A stretch of DNA of 64,000 nucleotides from Sandaracinaceae bacterium (GCA_040218145.1 JAVJQK010000027.1:1-64000), one strand, 5' to 3'; shown: positions 50,948 through 60,469, counted from the first letter of the stretch. The notes: generated by a model from the letters alone, not told the origin. Numbers and translations are program-made.

Positions 50948-52198
50948 ATGTCCGCGCCCGCCGTTCAGGTGGCGAAGGCGCCGGTGGCGATCACCCGGCG
51001 CTGCACCCACCGCAAGCTCCTCTGGACTCCCTCCGAGCCATGGATCCAGGAGGGCTTCTTCTACCTGTGGGCGCTGGCGGCGATGCGGCTCGGGGTCCGG
51101 ATCCACGGGCTTGCGCTCGAGCCGAACCACTACCACGGCGAGGTGACCCCGACCGAGGCGAACCTGCCCGAGTTCACCCAGCGCGCGCACCGGGACACCG
51201 CCCTCTTTCTACAGGCCGCGCTCGAGGAGCTCGGCTACGATCCGCCGCCGTGCGTGTGGGACAAGACACCGACCCACTACATGCGGCTGATGGACACCGG
51301 CGCCTGCCTGGCGTCGGCCCTGTACCTGCGGATGCAGCCCGTCGCGGATGGGCTCGTCGAGCGGACAGCGGACTACCCCGGGGTGAACACCGAGCTGGCG
51401 CTGCGGAAGGGGGGCGTGGTGGTCCTGAAGCGTCCGCCCATCCTGGCGAGCCCGGACATGCCATCGCAGCTGGAGGTGCCGATTCATCCGAACGCCGTCT
51501 TGGCGCGCGGCTTTGGCGGAGACTTGCAGAAGGCCGCATACGTGCTGAAGAAGCGCGAAGCCGAGCTCACCGAGCGGCTTCGTGCGGCGCACGCGGCCAG
51601 CGGCCGGCGGGTGTTGGGGGCGGAGGTCGTGAAGAAGATTCACCCCTACGCCGAGCCCAGGACCCAGCGCAAGCGCGGCCCGAGGCCGCCCGCGTACAAG
51701 GTCGGCGGCGAGCCGATGGAGAGCCTCGACGACCTCGCGGCGAAGCGCGAACAGCTCGCGGCCGAACAAGAGAGGTTCTGGGAGGACTACGAGGGATCCC
51801 GCGAGCGATGGCGCGGCGGGGACCGTGACGTGCTGTATCCGGCGGGCACCTACGAGATGCAGGTGGAGCACCGCGCGAACGTCGCGGAGCCGCACGAAGA
51901 CGCGTGGCTGTGCGCGCCCGGCGACCTCTCGCTCGTCCCGGAGGGTGGGCGGGTGAAGACGACCGTCCATGCCGCAGCGGTCGACGCGATGGTCGACGAA
52001 CTGATGGAGGACCTCGAGGAGGACTCGCTGGGGCAGGTCACCCAGCCCGGAGACGTGGTGCGCCCCGACGAGCGGAGCGAAGAGGAAGCGGAGGGGACGG
52101 AGCTCGAATCCCCGGCTCGGAGCGCGCGCCGCGATCACGCGCGTCGGCAGGTCACGCACCGCACCCGATCGCCGGGCAAGCCGAAGGCGCCGACGTAG
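50948..52198 (+). CDS. REP-associated-type HUH (Y1) transposase
   Basis: A 416-residue protein. The N-terminal 140 residues have the Y1/IS200-like fold: LEPNHYHGEV gives the HUH pair His61 and His63, and LYLRMQPVADGLVE gives the candidate nucleophile Tyr125 in the family's Y-x3-NPV-like context (here QPV). This layout fits REP-associated tyrosine transposases rather than insertion-sequence TnpA. The remaining 270 residues are an extension with a charged, Glu/Asp-rich end, much longer than usual. A GTAG-plus-palindrome element (52214-52260) lies just beyond the stop. Start MSAPAVQ; six upstream codons are possible. Confidence 0.7.
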   Translation: MSAPAVQVAKAPVAITRRCTHRKLLWTPSEPWIQEGFFYLWALAAMRLGVRIHGLALEPNHYHGEVTPTEANLPEFTQRAHRDTALFLQAALEELGYDPPPCVWDKTPTHYMRLMDTGACLASALYLRMQPVADGLVERTADYPGVNTELALRKGGVVVLKRPPILASPDMPSQLEVPIHPNAVLARGFGGDLQKAAYVLKKREAELTERLRAAHAASGRRVLGAEVVKKIHPYAEPRTQRKRGPRPPAYKVGGEPMESLDDLAAKREQLAAEQERFWEDYEGSRERWRGGDRDVLYPAGTYEMQVEHRANVAEPHEDAWLCAPGDLSLVPEGGRVKTTVHAAAVDAMVDELMEDLEEDSLGQVTQPGDVVRPDERSEEEAEGTELESPARSARRDHARRQVTHRTRSPGKPKAPT

Positions 52199-52213
52199 CT
52201 CGGCGCAGAGGCC

Positions 52214-52260
52214 GTAGAGGGCCACGCGCGGCTCGGCGACAGCCCGGGCCGCGCGTTCCT
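52214..52260 (+). repeat. GTAG plus GC palindrome, REP-like
   Basis: GTAG (52214-52217) is followed by arms ACGCGCGGC (52224-52232) and GCCGCGCGT (52248-52256), a perfect 9-bp stem with a 15-base loop. This is the layout of a REP unit recognised by RAYT enzymes. It is 16 bases after the transposase stop. The rest of the 244-base gap up to 52442 holds nothing else I can name. Confidence 0.4.
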
Positions 52261-52442
52261 GCGACTGCGCTGACCCCTGAAGTGTAGGGATCCGCTCTCG
52301 CTGTCCGGCGCGAGGGGCTCCGGGGGTGGGGAGGGCGGCGCCGGGAGGCGAGCGCTTGGCGCTGCGGTGCGATCTGGGAGTTGGGAGGCCGATTTCGCGG
52401 AGGCGTGGGGAGCAACCTGGGTTCGATCGGCAGCAACCTCGG

Positions 52443-53558
52443 TCAGACCGCCATCTCGAAGCGCTTCTCGTAGGCCTCGCCCACGGGCTTGACCTTGTCG
52501 CGCTCCGCCGCGCGGAGGAGCCGCAGGATGTGCGGCCCGAGCACGTCCACCTCCGTAGAGACGTACTGCTCCCCCCCGAAGCGCTGGATGTTCTCGGTCT
52601 GACGCTGGAGCACGACCGCGTCCTGGCGGAAGATGTGCATCGCGATCGGCTTGAGCAGCGGCACGACGGCCCAGCCCGGGAGCGGGAGGTTGAAGCTGAT
52701 CACCGGCCATAGATGCGTGACGTAGTCGCTCTCCGGCGTGAGCGCGGCGCTCACCATGAGGTGGGTCTCGCCGAGCCGATACTCGACCTGGACGATCGAG
52801 GGCAGCAGGAAGCGGTCCCAGTGCTGGACGAGGCCGCCGCCGGGGGCGAGCAGGCGCCCGACGACGCCCTCGGGACGCGGCTCGCCGCGGTACTCGGCCT
52901 CCACGCGGTCGTGCCACCGACGCACGATGACCTCGATGCGGTTCCGCTCACGCTCGTCCGACCGAAAGAGCCCGGCGTGCAGAAACGCGGTGTGGGGGAC
53001 GTCGAGCGCGTTCTCCGCCGTCGCGTGGAGCGAGGCCTGCGCGACGACGTGCTCGCGCACGGTCGTATAACCCGACTTGCCATCGTACTCGAACCGGAAG
53101 GGCTCCCCCGTGGGCTCCGCGAGCGCGTCGGGCCACACCCAGATGAAGCCGCCTTGTTCTCGGCAGCCGAAGCTCGTGGCCGCGCGCGCTTTGGAGGCGG
53201 ACGCGCCACACAGGGCCGGGACGTGGCGGCAGGTGCCCGCCTGATCGAAGCGCCAGCCGTGATAGCCGCACTGGAGCAGGCCCTGCTCCACCGAGCCCAT
53301 CGAGAGCGGCACGTTCCGGTGCGGGCAGCGGTCGAGCAAGGCGCCGGGCGAGCCTCCCGCGCCGCGGAAGAGCACGATCGGCATGCCGAGGATCGTCCGA
53401 CGGATGGGTCGGCGCCCCAGGTCGCCCGCGCGGCAGGCGATGTACCAGGCTCTCGACACGCGGGCCACGCTGCTGCCTCGGGCTCGCGACGGTTCGGGCT
53501 GCACCTCTTCCACGGCGTTGGTATGTAGCGCGCGAGCCTCGCGCATGGAAGCGAACAC
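52443..53558 (-). CDS. Rieske 2Fe-2S oxygenase
   Basis: A Rieske-type oxygenase of up to 371 residues. The 2Fe-2S site is RCPHRNVPLS (Cys78, His80) and CGYHGWRFD (Cys97, His100). The mononuclear iron region is AENALDVPHTAFLHAG near residues 173-190. The C-terminus has a hydrophobic stretch (LPLPGWAVVPLLKPIAMHI), as in membrane-associated members acting on sterols, chlorophylls or phenylpropanoids. It needs a separate reductase, not seen here. The longest start (53558) overlaps the divergent methyltransferase start by 14 bases, so a GTG at about 53513 or 53468 is also possible. Confidence 0.82.
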   Translation of the reverse strand: MFASMREARALHTNAVEEVQPEPSRARGSSVARVSRAWYIACRAGDLGRRPIRRTILGMPIVLFRGAGGSPGALLDRCPHRNVPLSMGSVEQGLLQCGYHGWRFDQAGTCRHVPALCGASASKARAATSFGCREQGGFIWVWPDALAEPTGEPFRFEYDGKSGYTTVREHVVAQASLHATAENALDVPHTAFLHAGLFRSDERERNRIEVIVRRWHDRVEAEYRGEPRPEGVVGRLLAPGGGLVQHWDRFLLPSIVQVEYRLGETHLMVSAALTPESDYVTHLWPVISFNLPLPGWAVVPLLKPIAMHIFRQDAVVLQRQTENIQRFGGEQYVSTEVDVLGPHILRLLRAAERDKVKPVGEAYEKRFEMAV

Positions 53559-54276
53559 CCTCTACACCGAGCCGGCCTACTACCGGATGCTCTTCCGCGA
53601 GCGCACGCACGATCGCGCGTTCTACGAGCGGGTCACGCGCGCCGGGCAGACGGTGCTCGAGCTCGGCGTGGGTGAGGGTCGCATGGCGCTCGCCCTCGCC
53701 GAGGCGGATCGCCGGGTGCTCGGCGTCGATCTCTCGGAGGACATGCTCGCCGCGCTCGAGCGACGCAAGAAGGAGCACTCTCCGACCGTCGCCGCCCGCG
53801 TGACCGCCATGCGCGGCGACGCGCGCACGCTCCGTCTCCGCCGCTCCTTCGACCGCGTCATCCAGCCCTTCAACGGCCTCGCTCACTTCCACGACCCGGA
53901 CTCGCTCGCCGAGCTGCTCGCCACGGTGCGCGCCCATCTCTCCCCCGGCGGCGTGTTCGCCTTCGACGTGATGCTCCCCGATCCGAGGCTGCTCGCGGGC
54001 GGCGCCTCGAGCGTGCCGCGCGTCGAGCACCCGCGTACGGGCCGCGTCTGCCGGGTCGAGGAGCGCTACGACTACGACGCGCTGCGCCAGGTGCTCACCG
54101 TCACCACCACCCTGGTCGACCGCGAGAGCGGCGACGCGCAGACCCTGACGCTCCTGCTCCGGCAGCTCTTCCCGCAGGAGACGCTCCTGCTCCTCGAGCA
54201 CCACGGCTTCGAGGTCGTGGAGCGCACGGAGGAGCTGGGCGACTCCCTCGGCTACGTCTGCCGGCGACGCGACTGA
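53545..54276 (+). CDS. SAM-dependent methyltransferase, class I
   Basis: A 243-residue class I methyltransferase. VLELGVGEGRMALALAEADR is the SAM-binding motif I, GVDLSEDML motif post-I, and IQPFNGLAHFHD the acidic later strand. No transmembrane helix or target domain is seen, and the substrate is unknown. Start ATG 53545 is just after a -10-like TATGTA (53521-53526). It is divergent from the Rieske gene. Confidence 0.82.
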   Translation: MEANTLYTEPAYYRMLFRERTHDRAFYERVTRAGQTVLELGVGEGRMALALAEADRRVLGVDLSEDMLAALERRKKEHSPTVAARVTAMRGDARTLRLRRSFDRVIQPFNGLAHFHDPDSLAELLATVRAHLSPGGVFAFDVMLPDPRLLAGGASSVPRVEHPRTGRVCRVEERYDYDALRQVLTVTTTLVDRESGDAQTLTLLLRQLFPQETLLLLEHHGFEVVERTEELGDSLGYVCRRRD

Positions 54277-54324
54277 ACTTCGAGGTCGGTTCGGGTAGAG
54301 TCGAGTCGTGCGGGGGAGAACGAC

Positions 54325-54681
54325 ATGAACGAAGAGATCGTGTGGACGCTCGACGGCAACATTCGGGAGGGCAAGCAGGACGACCTGCGCGCGCTTCTGA
54401 GCCTCGCCTCCGAGAGCGTAGAGAGCGAGGAGGCGGGCACCCTCGGGTGGGAGATGTTCGTCAGCGAAGACGGAACGAAGCTGCACGCCCTCGAGCGCTA
54501 CGCGGACTCGAAGGCCGCGCTCGCTCACCTCGGCGGCTTCGCCAAGATCGCCAAGGACTTCATGGCGATGGTCGAGGTCACCGGCTTCGCGGTCTACGGC
54601 GCCGCGTCGGAGGAGCTGCGCGCCGCCATCGCGGACTGGCAGCCCCGCTACCACGCGCCCTTCGGCGGCTTCCGCCGCTGA
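54325..54681 (+). CDS. Antibiotic-biosynthesis-monooxygenase-like small protein
   Basis: A 118-residue protein resembling the dimeric ferredoxin-like ABM fold: an N-terminal strand EIVWTLDGNIREGKQDDLRA, then GTLGWEMFVSEDGTKLHALE and YADSKAALAHLGGFAKIAKD, in the order seen in ABM/EthD-type domains. The enzymatic role is unproven. Its stop is directly followed by the stop of the convergent helical-repeat gene. Confidence 0.65.
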   Translation: MNEEIVWTLDGNIREGKQDDLRALLSLASESVESEEAGTLGWEMFVSEDGTKLHALERYADSKAALAHLGGFAKIAKDFMAMVEVTGFAVYGAASEELRAAIADWQPRYHAPFGGFRR

Positions 54682-57465
54682 TCACTGGCCGGCCGCAGCC
54701 ACCCCGGACTGTCGCCAGGCCAGCAAGATCCCCTGCTCGATGGCGCGGAGCATGGAGGCGCGCCCGCTGCCCGTGCACGCGACCCAGGGGATGTCGTTCT
54801 CGCTGCAGCGCTTGCGGATGTGCTTGCCGAGCATGGTGCGCACGTACCGCATCAGGATCACCACGCGCGCGCGCGCCAGCTCACCTTCCATGTTCTTGAG
54901 CTGATCGCCCCAGCTCGACGCCCAGCCGGTGCGCTCGAAGATGAGGGTCACGTTGGGCCACTGCTCCTTGATCGCCGCCGCGATGGCTTCGTCCTGCGCC
55001 TGCTGGGTCTCGTTCCCGCCCACCACGAGGACGAGCCCGTAGAACTCCTCCGGGTCGACGGTCGGCGGCACGACCAGGCCCGACTGACTGCGCCGCTCGA
55101 AGACCTCCTTGTACTGCCGATAGCGCGGCTCGAGAGACGCGACGGCCTCGTCGCCGCCGAGCGCCCGGATGTCGTCGAGCAGCGCCTCCGCCTTGCCCAG
55201 CGCCCACTCGTCGTCGACGTCGAGCGTGGCGTGAAAGGCGCGGCTCAGCTCCGTGGCTGCGTTCGCGAACTGCCCCTTCGACTCGTACAAGGTGGCCTGC
55301 ACGATGCGGGCGTCGAGCGCGTCGGTCGCGGTGCGCCACGGGCCCCGCTCGTCGGCGAGCAGCTCGATCATCTCGTCGATGAACGGCGCCTCGTCCGCCA
55401 GCTCCACCAGCACGTCCAGCGCCTCGGTCGCGCGCTCCTTGCTCGACGCGGCGTCGTCTCCGCTCGCCGCCTCCCGCATGGCGTGGCTCTCCTGGAGCAC
55501 CGTCCACGCCGCGTCCCAGCGCCGCCGCTTGGTGAGCGTGCCGCGGTTCGCCGTCGCGAGCAGCTCGTCCAGCGCGTCCGGCACGTGGCGAACCAGCCGC
55601 GTCTCCGCCAGCACCGGCAGCGCCCGCGTCCCGAGCGCGCGGTAGAAGCCGTCCGCGATCTCCACGCCGACGTCCGGGTCCGTGAGCTCGAGCGCCATCA
55701 GCGCGCGCCGCAACATGTACTGCGGCGCCTTCGCCTTCGACTCGACCGCCTGCACGAGCAGGTCCTGCGCGTACGGGACCCGGGCGAGGTCCGCCGTCTC
55801 CGCCAACGCCGTCGCGAGCGCCAGACGCGCGCTGTCGAGCGGGCCGAAGCGCCCGTATCGGTCGGGGTCGGCGCTCATGCCCGCGACCGCGCGCTCGAGG
55901 TAGCTGATCGACTCGTCGCCCTCCCCCTTCGCGAAGAGCGCCATGCCGATGCAGAAGTCTCCATGGTTGCGCCCGCCCGCGGCCACCCGGCTCGATCGCT
56001 GGAACAGGGTCCAGCCCCGCTCGAACTGCGCGGCGAAGTCTCCGAGCATCTGCTCGTCGGGGGGCAGCCGGACGTCCGCGAGGCTGCGCAGCCCGCACTC
56101 GATGAGGCCGAGGTCGGCCAGGATGTCGGAGCGCACGCCCGGGTCGCTCACGTCGAGCTGCGGCTCGAGCAGCTTGCGCGCCCCCTCGAAGTCGCCGCGG
56201 AGCCGAGCGCAGTGGGCGCGGCGACGCTGCAGCAGCACCTCGAAGTCGTCGGGCAGGTCGGGGTCCTCTCGAAGCGTGGGCAGCGCCGCGAGCAGCACGT
56301 CGAGGAGCTTGCGCGCGTCCGCCTCGCGGCGCTCCCGGATGAGCCCGGACGCCGCCTCGAGCACCGAGCGCGCGAGGTCCACGCCCGCGCGCGCGACCAC
56401 GTTCGGCGAGAGGAAGCGCGCCGCCTCGGCGAAGCGCCCCTTGCGGCGAAACGCGTCGAAGACCACCGAGACGATCTCCTCGGCGTACCCGGTGCCCGGC
56501 CGCGACAGCTCCCGGAGCAGCTCCGGCCGCTGCCCGAGCAGCTCCACCACCGCGTCGAGGTTGCCGCGCCGCCGGTAGCCGAGGATGGCGCCGCACGCGT
56601 ACCACCCGCGCCGCGGCTCGCTCGCCTCCGGGAAGTCCAGGGCCAGCTCACGCCCGAGCAAGACGGTCATGAAGCCGCGGTGGAAGTAGCTCTGGTGCCG
56701 CTCGAGATTGAGCTGGATCACCTCCTCGACGAGGTCGTCGACCTTCTCCGGCTGCAAGGCGCCGTGCACTTCTGCGACCGCCGCGACCACGGTGCGCATC
56801 AGCACCTGGTCGAGCGTCGTGAAGGTGGGCGGCGTCTCCTCCTGCGGCGACGTGCGGTCCCGCTGCGGCTCGGTCGGCTCGTCCGCGAGCTCGCTCGCGA
56901 GCTGCCCGGCGAAGGTGTCGGTCGGCGCCTGGGTGCGCTTCTTCGGCTCGAGGGCCTCGTCGACCAGCGACTCCTGCCGCGCGAGGTCGAACTCGCGGAA
57001 GACGTCGAACGCGGACTGGCACGAGATGACGTCGAGGAAGAGCTTCACGTGGCTCTTCGGGAACGTCGCGACCATGCGCCGGATCGCCGCCACCATGCGG
57101 CTCCGCGCCGGCGCCTCGAGCTCCTCGATGTTCTCGATGAGCCCGCGCTGGTTGGGGATCTTCAGGAAGTCGAGGAAGCTGACGACGAGCCGCTCGCGAC
57201 GCGCGAGGTGGTAGTGCGTGAGCAGGGCGGCGGCGAGCTGCGCGTTGGGGAGGCGCCGCATTCGCGCGAAGCGATCGGCGCGCTTCTCCACCGACCAGCG
57301 ATCCACCGTCTGGCGCCGCACCCGGTCGTGCTGCGCGAGCGCCGCGGTCGCCATCTTGCCGATCTTGGGGTGCTCCCACGCCGCCTCGGCCACCGCGCGC
57401 CGCGTCGCGGGGTCGAGCTCTTTCCAGACGCCAAGCCACGTCCGGCCCTTCGGTGCCCCACCCAT
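54682..57465 (-). CDS. Large helical-repeat protein with DUF2325-like C-terminus
   Basis: A 927-residue soluble protein with no overall family match. Residues about 100-800 are helical and TPR-like (DFEGARKLLEPQLDVSD; ARKLLDVLLAALPTLREDPD), including repeated Asp-Leu-Arg-Leu heptads. Residues about 820-927 form a Rossmann-like domain, LVLVVGGNETQQAQDEAIAA, then ARARVVILMRYVRTMLGKHI and NDIPWVACTGSGRASMLRAI, resembling DUF2325. No signal peptide. The start at ATG 57463-57465 (MGGAPKGRTWLG) was taken; 14 earlier codons are possible. The large size beside unrelated genes gives no pathway clue. Confidence 0.75.
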   Translation of the reverse strand: MGGAPKGRTWLGVWKELDPATRRAVAEAAWEHPKIGKMATAALAQHDRVRRQTVDRWSVEKRADRFARMRRLPNAQLAAALLTHYHLARRERLVVSFLDFLKIPNQRGLIENIEELEAPARSRMVAAIRRMVATFPKSHVKLFLDVISCQSAFDVFREFDLARQESLVDEALEPKKRTQAPTDTFAGQLASELADEPTEPQRDRTSPQEETPPTFTTLDQVLMRTVVAAVAEVHGALQPEKVDDLVEEVIQLNLERHQSYFHRGFMTVLLGRELALDFPEASEPRRGWYACGAILGYRRRGNLDAVVELLGQRPELLRELSRPGTGYAEEIVSVVFDAFRRKGRFAEAARFLSPNVVARAGVDLARSVLEAASGLIRERREADARKLLDVLLAALPTLREDPDLPDDFEVLLQRRRAHCARLRGDFEGARKLLEPQLDVSDPGVRSDILADLGLIECGLRSLADVRLPPDEQMLGDFAAQFERGWTLFQRSSRVAAGGRNHGDFCIGMALFAKGEGDESISYLERAVAGMSADPDRYGRFGPLDSARLALATALAETADLARVPYAQDLLVQAVESKAKAPQYMLRRALMALELTDPDVGVEIADGFYRALGTRALPVLAETRLVRHVPDALDELLATANRGTLTKRRRWDAAWTVLQESHAMREAASGDDAASSKERATEALDVLVELADEAPFIDEMIELLADERGPWRTATDALDARIVQATLYESKGQFANAATELSRAFHATLDVDDEWALGKAEALLDDIRALGGDEAVASLEPRYRQYKEVFERRSQSGLVVPPTVDPEEFYGLVLVVGGNETQQAQDEAIAAAIKEQWPNVTLIFERTGWASSWGDQLKNMEGELARARVVILMRYVRTMLGKHIRKRCSENDIPWVACTGSGRASMLRAIEQGILLAWRQSGVAAAGQ

Positions 57466-57542
57466 GCCCGCCTTATACCAGCGCAGGGCGCCTCGCGTCG
57501 GGAACACGTGCGAGACGGCGCGAGCCGGGGTATGAAGGCGCC

Positions 57543-57941
57543 GTGGTCAACTGGTTTATCCAGCACGCCATGGAGGCGTTCTACCCCAGAACGGAGACGC
57601 TTCCGGGCATCGCGGACACCGACGTCGCCGGCTTCCTGAAGCGCTACCGGAGCGACGCGACGCGGCTCATGTGGCTCGGCCTCGTCGTGGGCACGCTGCT
57701 CTTCGTGTGGACGCCGATCCTCACGGTCTACTGGCCGCTGCCCTCGTTCTTGCTTCCGAAGAAGGTGCTGGACCGACACGCGCACCGCGTCACCTCCTCG
57801 CGCCTCTATCTGCTGAGGCAGGCGGTCTTCCTGGTGAAGCTCGCGGCGGGGCTCTGCTGGGGCAGCCACCCGACGGTGCGCGCCAAGTTCGGCATGGCGC
57901 CCTACGACGCCGACCCCGGGACGTGGAGGACGAGCGCATGA
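57543..57941 (+). CDS. Membrane protein paired with GMC dehydrogenase
   Basis: A 132-residue membrane-associated protein. A hydrophobic helix (LMWLGLVVGTLLFVWTPILT) is followed by YWPLPSFLLPKKVLDRHAHR and a second amphipathic segment (LRQAVFLVKLAAGLCWGS). No family is claimed. It begins at a GTG and overlaps the GMC gene by 4 bases (ATGA), so it is probably its membrane anchor or electron-transfer partner, as with two-component GMC dehydrogenases. Confidence 0.65.
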   Translation: MVNWFIQHAMEAFYPRTETLPGIADTDVAGFLKRYRSDATRLMWLGLVVGTLLFVWTPILTVYWPLPSFLLPKKVLDRHAHRVTSSRLYLLRQAVFLVKLAAGLCWGSHPTVRAKFGMAPYDADPGTWRTSA

Positions 57942-59446
57942 GTCACACGGCGTTCCGGGACCGGGGCGAGGACTTCGCGCTCGAGGCGGACTACGTGGTC
58001 GTCGGCAGCGGCGCAGGGGGCGCGGCCGCCGCCGTGCAGCTCGCGCGCGGCGGGGCCGAGGTGGCCATCGTGGAGGCGGGCGCGTGGCGCGACCCCGCCG
58101 ACTACCCCGTGACCGCCTACGGCGCGATGCGCGACCTGCTCGACGACTGGGGCTCGCAGATCGCGCGCGGCCGGGCGCTCTGGCCCGTGGTGCAGGCGCG
58201 CTGCGTGGGGGGCACGACGGTGGTCAACAGCGCCATCTGCGTGCGCACGCCGGGCGACATCTTCGAGCAGTGGAAGCGCGAGCGCGGCCTGCCCGAGCGC
58301 GCGCTCTCCGAGCGCGTCTGGGCGCACCAGGACACGGTCGAGCGCGAGCTCTGCGTCGAGGAGGTCCCCCCGGCCGCGCGCGGGCGCAGCAACGAGCTGG
58401 CGATGCTCGGCGCCAAGCGCGAGGGCTACGAGAGCCACTGGATCAAGCGCTACGTCGAGGGCTGCGAAGGCACCGGGCAGTGCCTCCAGGGCTGCAAGAA
58501 GCTCCGCAAGCAGAGCACCAACCTCAACTACGTGCCCGAGGTGCTCGAGCGCGGTGGACACGTGGTCAGCGCCGCGCCCGTGGAGCGCGTGCGGTTCGAG
58601 GGGCGGCGCGCGGTCGCGGTCGAGGGACGCTTCTCGCACCCGCGCGAGCGACGACCGGGCGGGCGCTTCACCGTCCGCGCGCGCAAGGCGGTGGTCATCG
58701 CCGCGAGCGCCACCCACAGCCCGGTGCTCCTCATGCGCTCCGGCGTGAAGAGCCGCGCGCTCGGCCAGGAGTTCCGCGCGCATCCGGGCACCGGGGTCTT
58801 CGGCGTCTACGACGAGCCGGTCGACATGAACATCGGCGCGACGCAGGGCTGGGCCTCCACCGCGTTTCGCGAGGAGCCCGGGCTGAAGCTCGAGACGCTG
58901 AGCATCCCGATGGAGATGGTCGCGAGCCGGCTCTCGGGCGGCGGCGTCGCGCTGATGGAGCGCCTGCGCGACTACCGACACATCTGCATGTGGGTCCAGG
59001 CGTGCCGGGCCGAGTCCAAGGGGACCGTCAAGAGAGGCTTCGGAGGTCGCCCGTCCATCAAGTACGGGCTCGACCGCGCGGACATGCTGCGGTTCCGCGA
59101 GGGCATGTACCTCGTCGCCAAGACGCACGTCGCGGCGGGCGCCAAGAAGCTGATCCCCGGGATCCACGGCATGCCCTACGAGCTGAGCCCCAACCAGGTC
59201 GATCTCCTCAAGGAGGCGCCGCTCGATCCCCGCGCCTACATCGCCATCCTCAGCCACCTCTTCGGCGGCTGCGTGATGGGCACCGACCCGGCCACGTCGG
59301 TCGTCGACGGCAGCGGGCGCGTGCACGGCTACGAGGGGCTCATCGTGGCCGACGCGTCGGTGATCCCGACCAACCTCGGGGTGAACCCGCAGCACACGAT
59401 CATGGGCTTGGCGATGACCTTCGCCGACGATCTCCTCGCGGCCTGA
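57938..59446 (+). CDS. GMC-family FAD-dependent oxidoreductase
   Basis: A 502-residue GMC oxidoreductase. YVVVGSGAGGAAAAVQLARGG is the FAD motif, followed by the GMC block VGGTTVVNSAICVRTPGD. CEGTGQCLQGCKKLRKQST, near residue 170, contains three cysteines in a pattern seen in GMC enzymes that carry an extra cluster or disulphide. FGGCVMGTD and GVNPQHTIMGLAM close the C-terminus. It would dehydrogenate an alcohol. No signal peptide is seen, so attachment through the 132-residue partner is likely. Confidence 0.88.
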   Translation: MSHTAFRDRGEDFALEADYVVVGSGAGGAAAAVQLARGGAEVAIVEAGAWRDPADYPVTAYGAMRDLLDDWGSQIARGRALWPVVQARCVGGTTVVNSAICVRTPGDIFEQWKRERGLPERALSERVWAHQDTVERELCVEEVPPAARGRSNELAMLGAKREGYESHWIKRYVEGCEGTGQCLQGCKKLRKQSTNLNYVPEVLERGGHVVSAAPVERVRFEGRRAVAVEGRFSHPRERRPGGRFTVRARKAVVIAASATHSPVLLMRSGVKSRALGQEFRAHPGTGVFGVYDEPVDMNIGATQGWASTAFREEPGLKLETLSIPMEMVASRLSGGGVALMERLRDYRHICMWVQACRAESKGTVKRGFGGRPSIKYGLDRADMLRFREGMYLVAKTHVAAGAKKLIPGIHGMPYELSPNQVDLLKEAPLDPRAYIAILSHLFGGCVMGTDPATSVVDGSGRVHGYEGLIVADASVIPTNLGVNPQHTIMGLAMTFADDLLAA

Positions 59447-59455
59447 GGGCTCGCC

Positions 59456-60469
59456 TCAACGGAAGGCGCCCTGCGCGCCCGACCCCTTCGAGATCGGGGC
59501 GAGCAAGGTCACCGCCGCCTCCGCCTGCAGCTCGGTGGGGGGCGCGCGCCACCCGAGCGCGACCGCGTCGCCCTCCCCGCGCAGCACGGCCCGGCCCACG
59601 CGCCCGAGGTGATGGGCGAAGGACGGGTCGAGGACGCCCTCCGGGAGCTCGCCGTCGAGGGTTCCGTCCGCCGCGATCTCCACCTGGAACCGGGGCACCT
59701 CGTGGCGCGTCTCCACGATCGCAAAAGTCGCTGCGGCCCCGTCCACGCGGCGCACGCGGAGGCTCACCTCGGCCTGCCCGCGTCGCACCCGCACCCGCGG
59801 GCCCCGCGCGTCCCGGGGCTCCCAGCGGGCGCCGTCGAGGCGCGCGAGGTCGCGGAGGTGGTCGGCCCCGTGCCGGGCGAGCGTGGCCACGAGGCGCATC
59901 GCGCGCTCGAGCACGTCGACCCGCCGCTCTGTCCCGTCCCAGCGCAGGCGCACGCGCGCCCCATCGCCTTCGAGATCCACCCCGTGCGGCATGCCGTCGA
60001 GGAGGGCGCGCGCCTGCGGCGAGAGGGCCACGCCGAGCGCGTCGGGATCGACGCTCTCGAGGTGCGCGGGCCGCTCGGGAAGCGACTGCTCCCCGTCCTC
60101 GTGGGGATGCCGCCCGCGCGGATGGGCTTCGAACGTCGGCCCCGCCCCGAGGAGGTAGCGCGCGCGCGCCTCCGTGTAGGAGCCCAGCCCCGGGCCCGGC
60201 GCGGTCGCGGGCACGATCGCGGGCACGGTCGCGCGCGCGGACACCTCGACGTCCTCGAGCGTCGCCACCAGGTGCAGGCGGCGCGGCGCCAGGGCGCCGC
60301 TCGCGTCCACGTCGAGCCGCCCTCCGAGGCGCTCCGCGGCCTCGCGCCAGCGCGCCTCGATCTCGTCCTGCCAGGTCGTCGCCTTCGCCTTCTGACTCAG
60401 CCCCGCGAGCGCGGTCCCGCCGAGGAGCGCGCCGACGGCGAGCGAGATGACGATCCACTCCAGTCCCAC
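59456..60469 (-). CDS. Hypothetical protein with one N-terminal membrane helix
   Basis: A 337-residue protein with no recognised family. The N-terminus VGLEWIVISLAVGALLGGTALAG is one membrane helix; the remainder (residues 25-337) is soluble, with segments such as RLGGRLDVDASGALAPRRLH and repeated short strands. The GTG at 60467-60469 was taken, since 71 upstream codons are Arg/Ala-rich low complexity. It is divergent from the UbiB-type gene. Confidence 0.6.
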   Translation of the reverse strand: MGLEWIVISLAVGALLGGTALAGLSQKAKATTWQDEIEARWREAAERLGGRLDVDASGALAPRRLHLVATLEDVEVSARATVPAIVPATAPGPGLGSYTEARARYLLGAGPTFEAHPRGRHPHEDGEQSLPERPAHLESVDPDALGVALSPQARALLDGMPHGVDLEGDGARVRLRWDGTERRVDVLERAMRLVATLARHGADHLRDLARLDGARWEPRDARGPRVRVRRGQAEVSLRVRRVDGAAATFAIVETRHEVPRFQVEIAADGTLDGELPEGVLDPSFAHHLGRVGRAVLRGEGDAVALGWRAPPTELQAEAAVTLLAPISKGSGAQGAFR

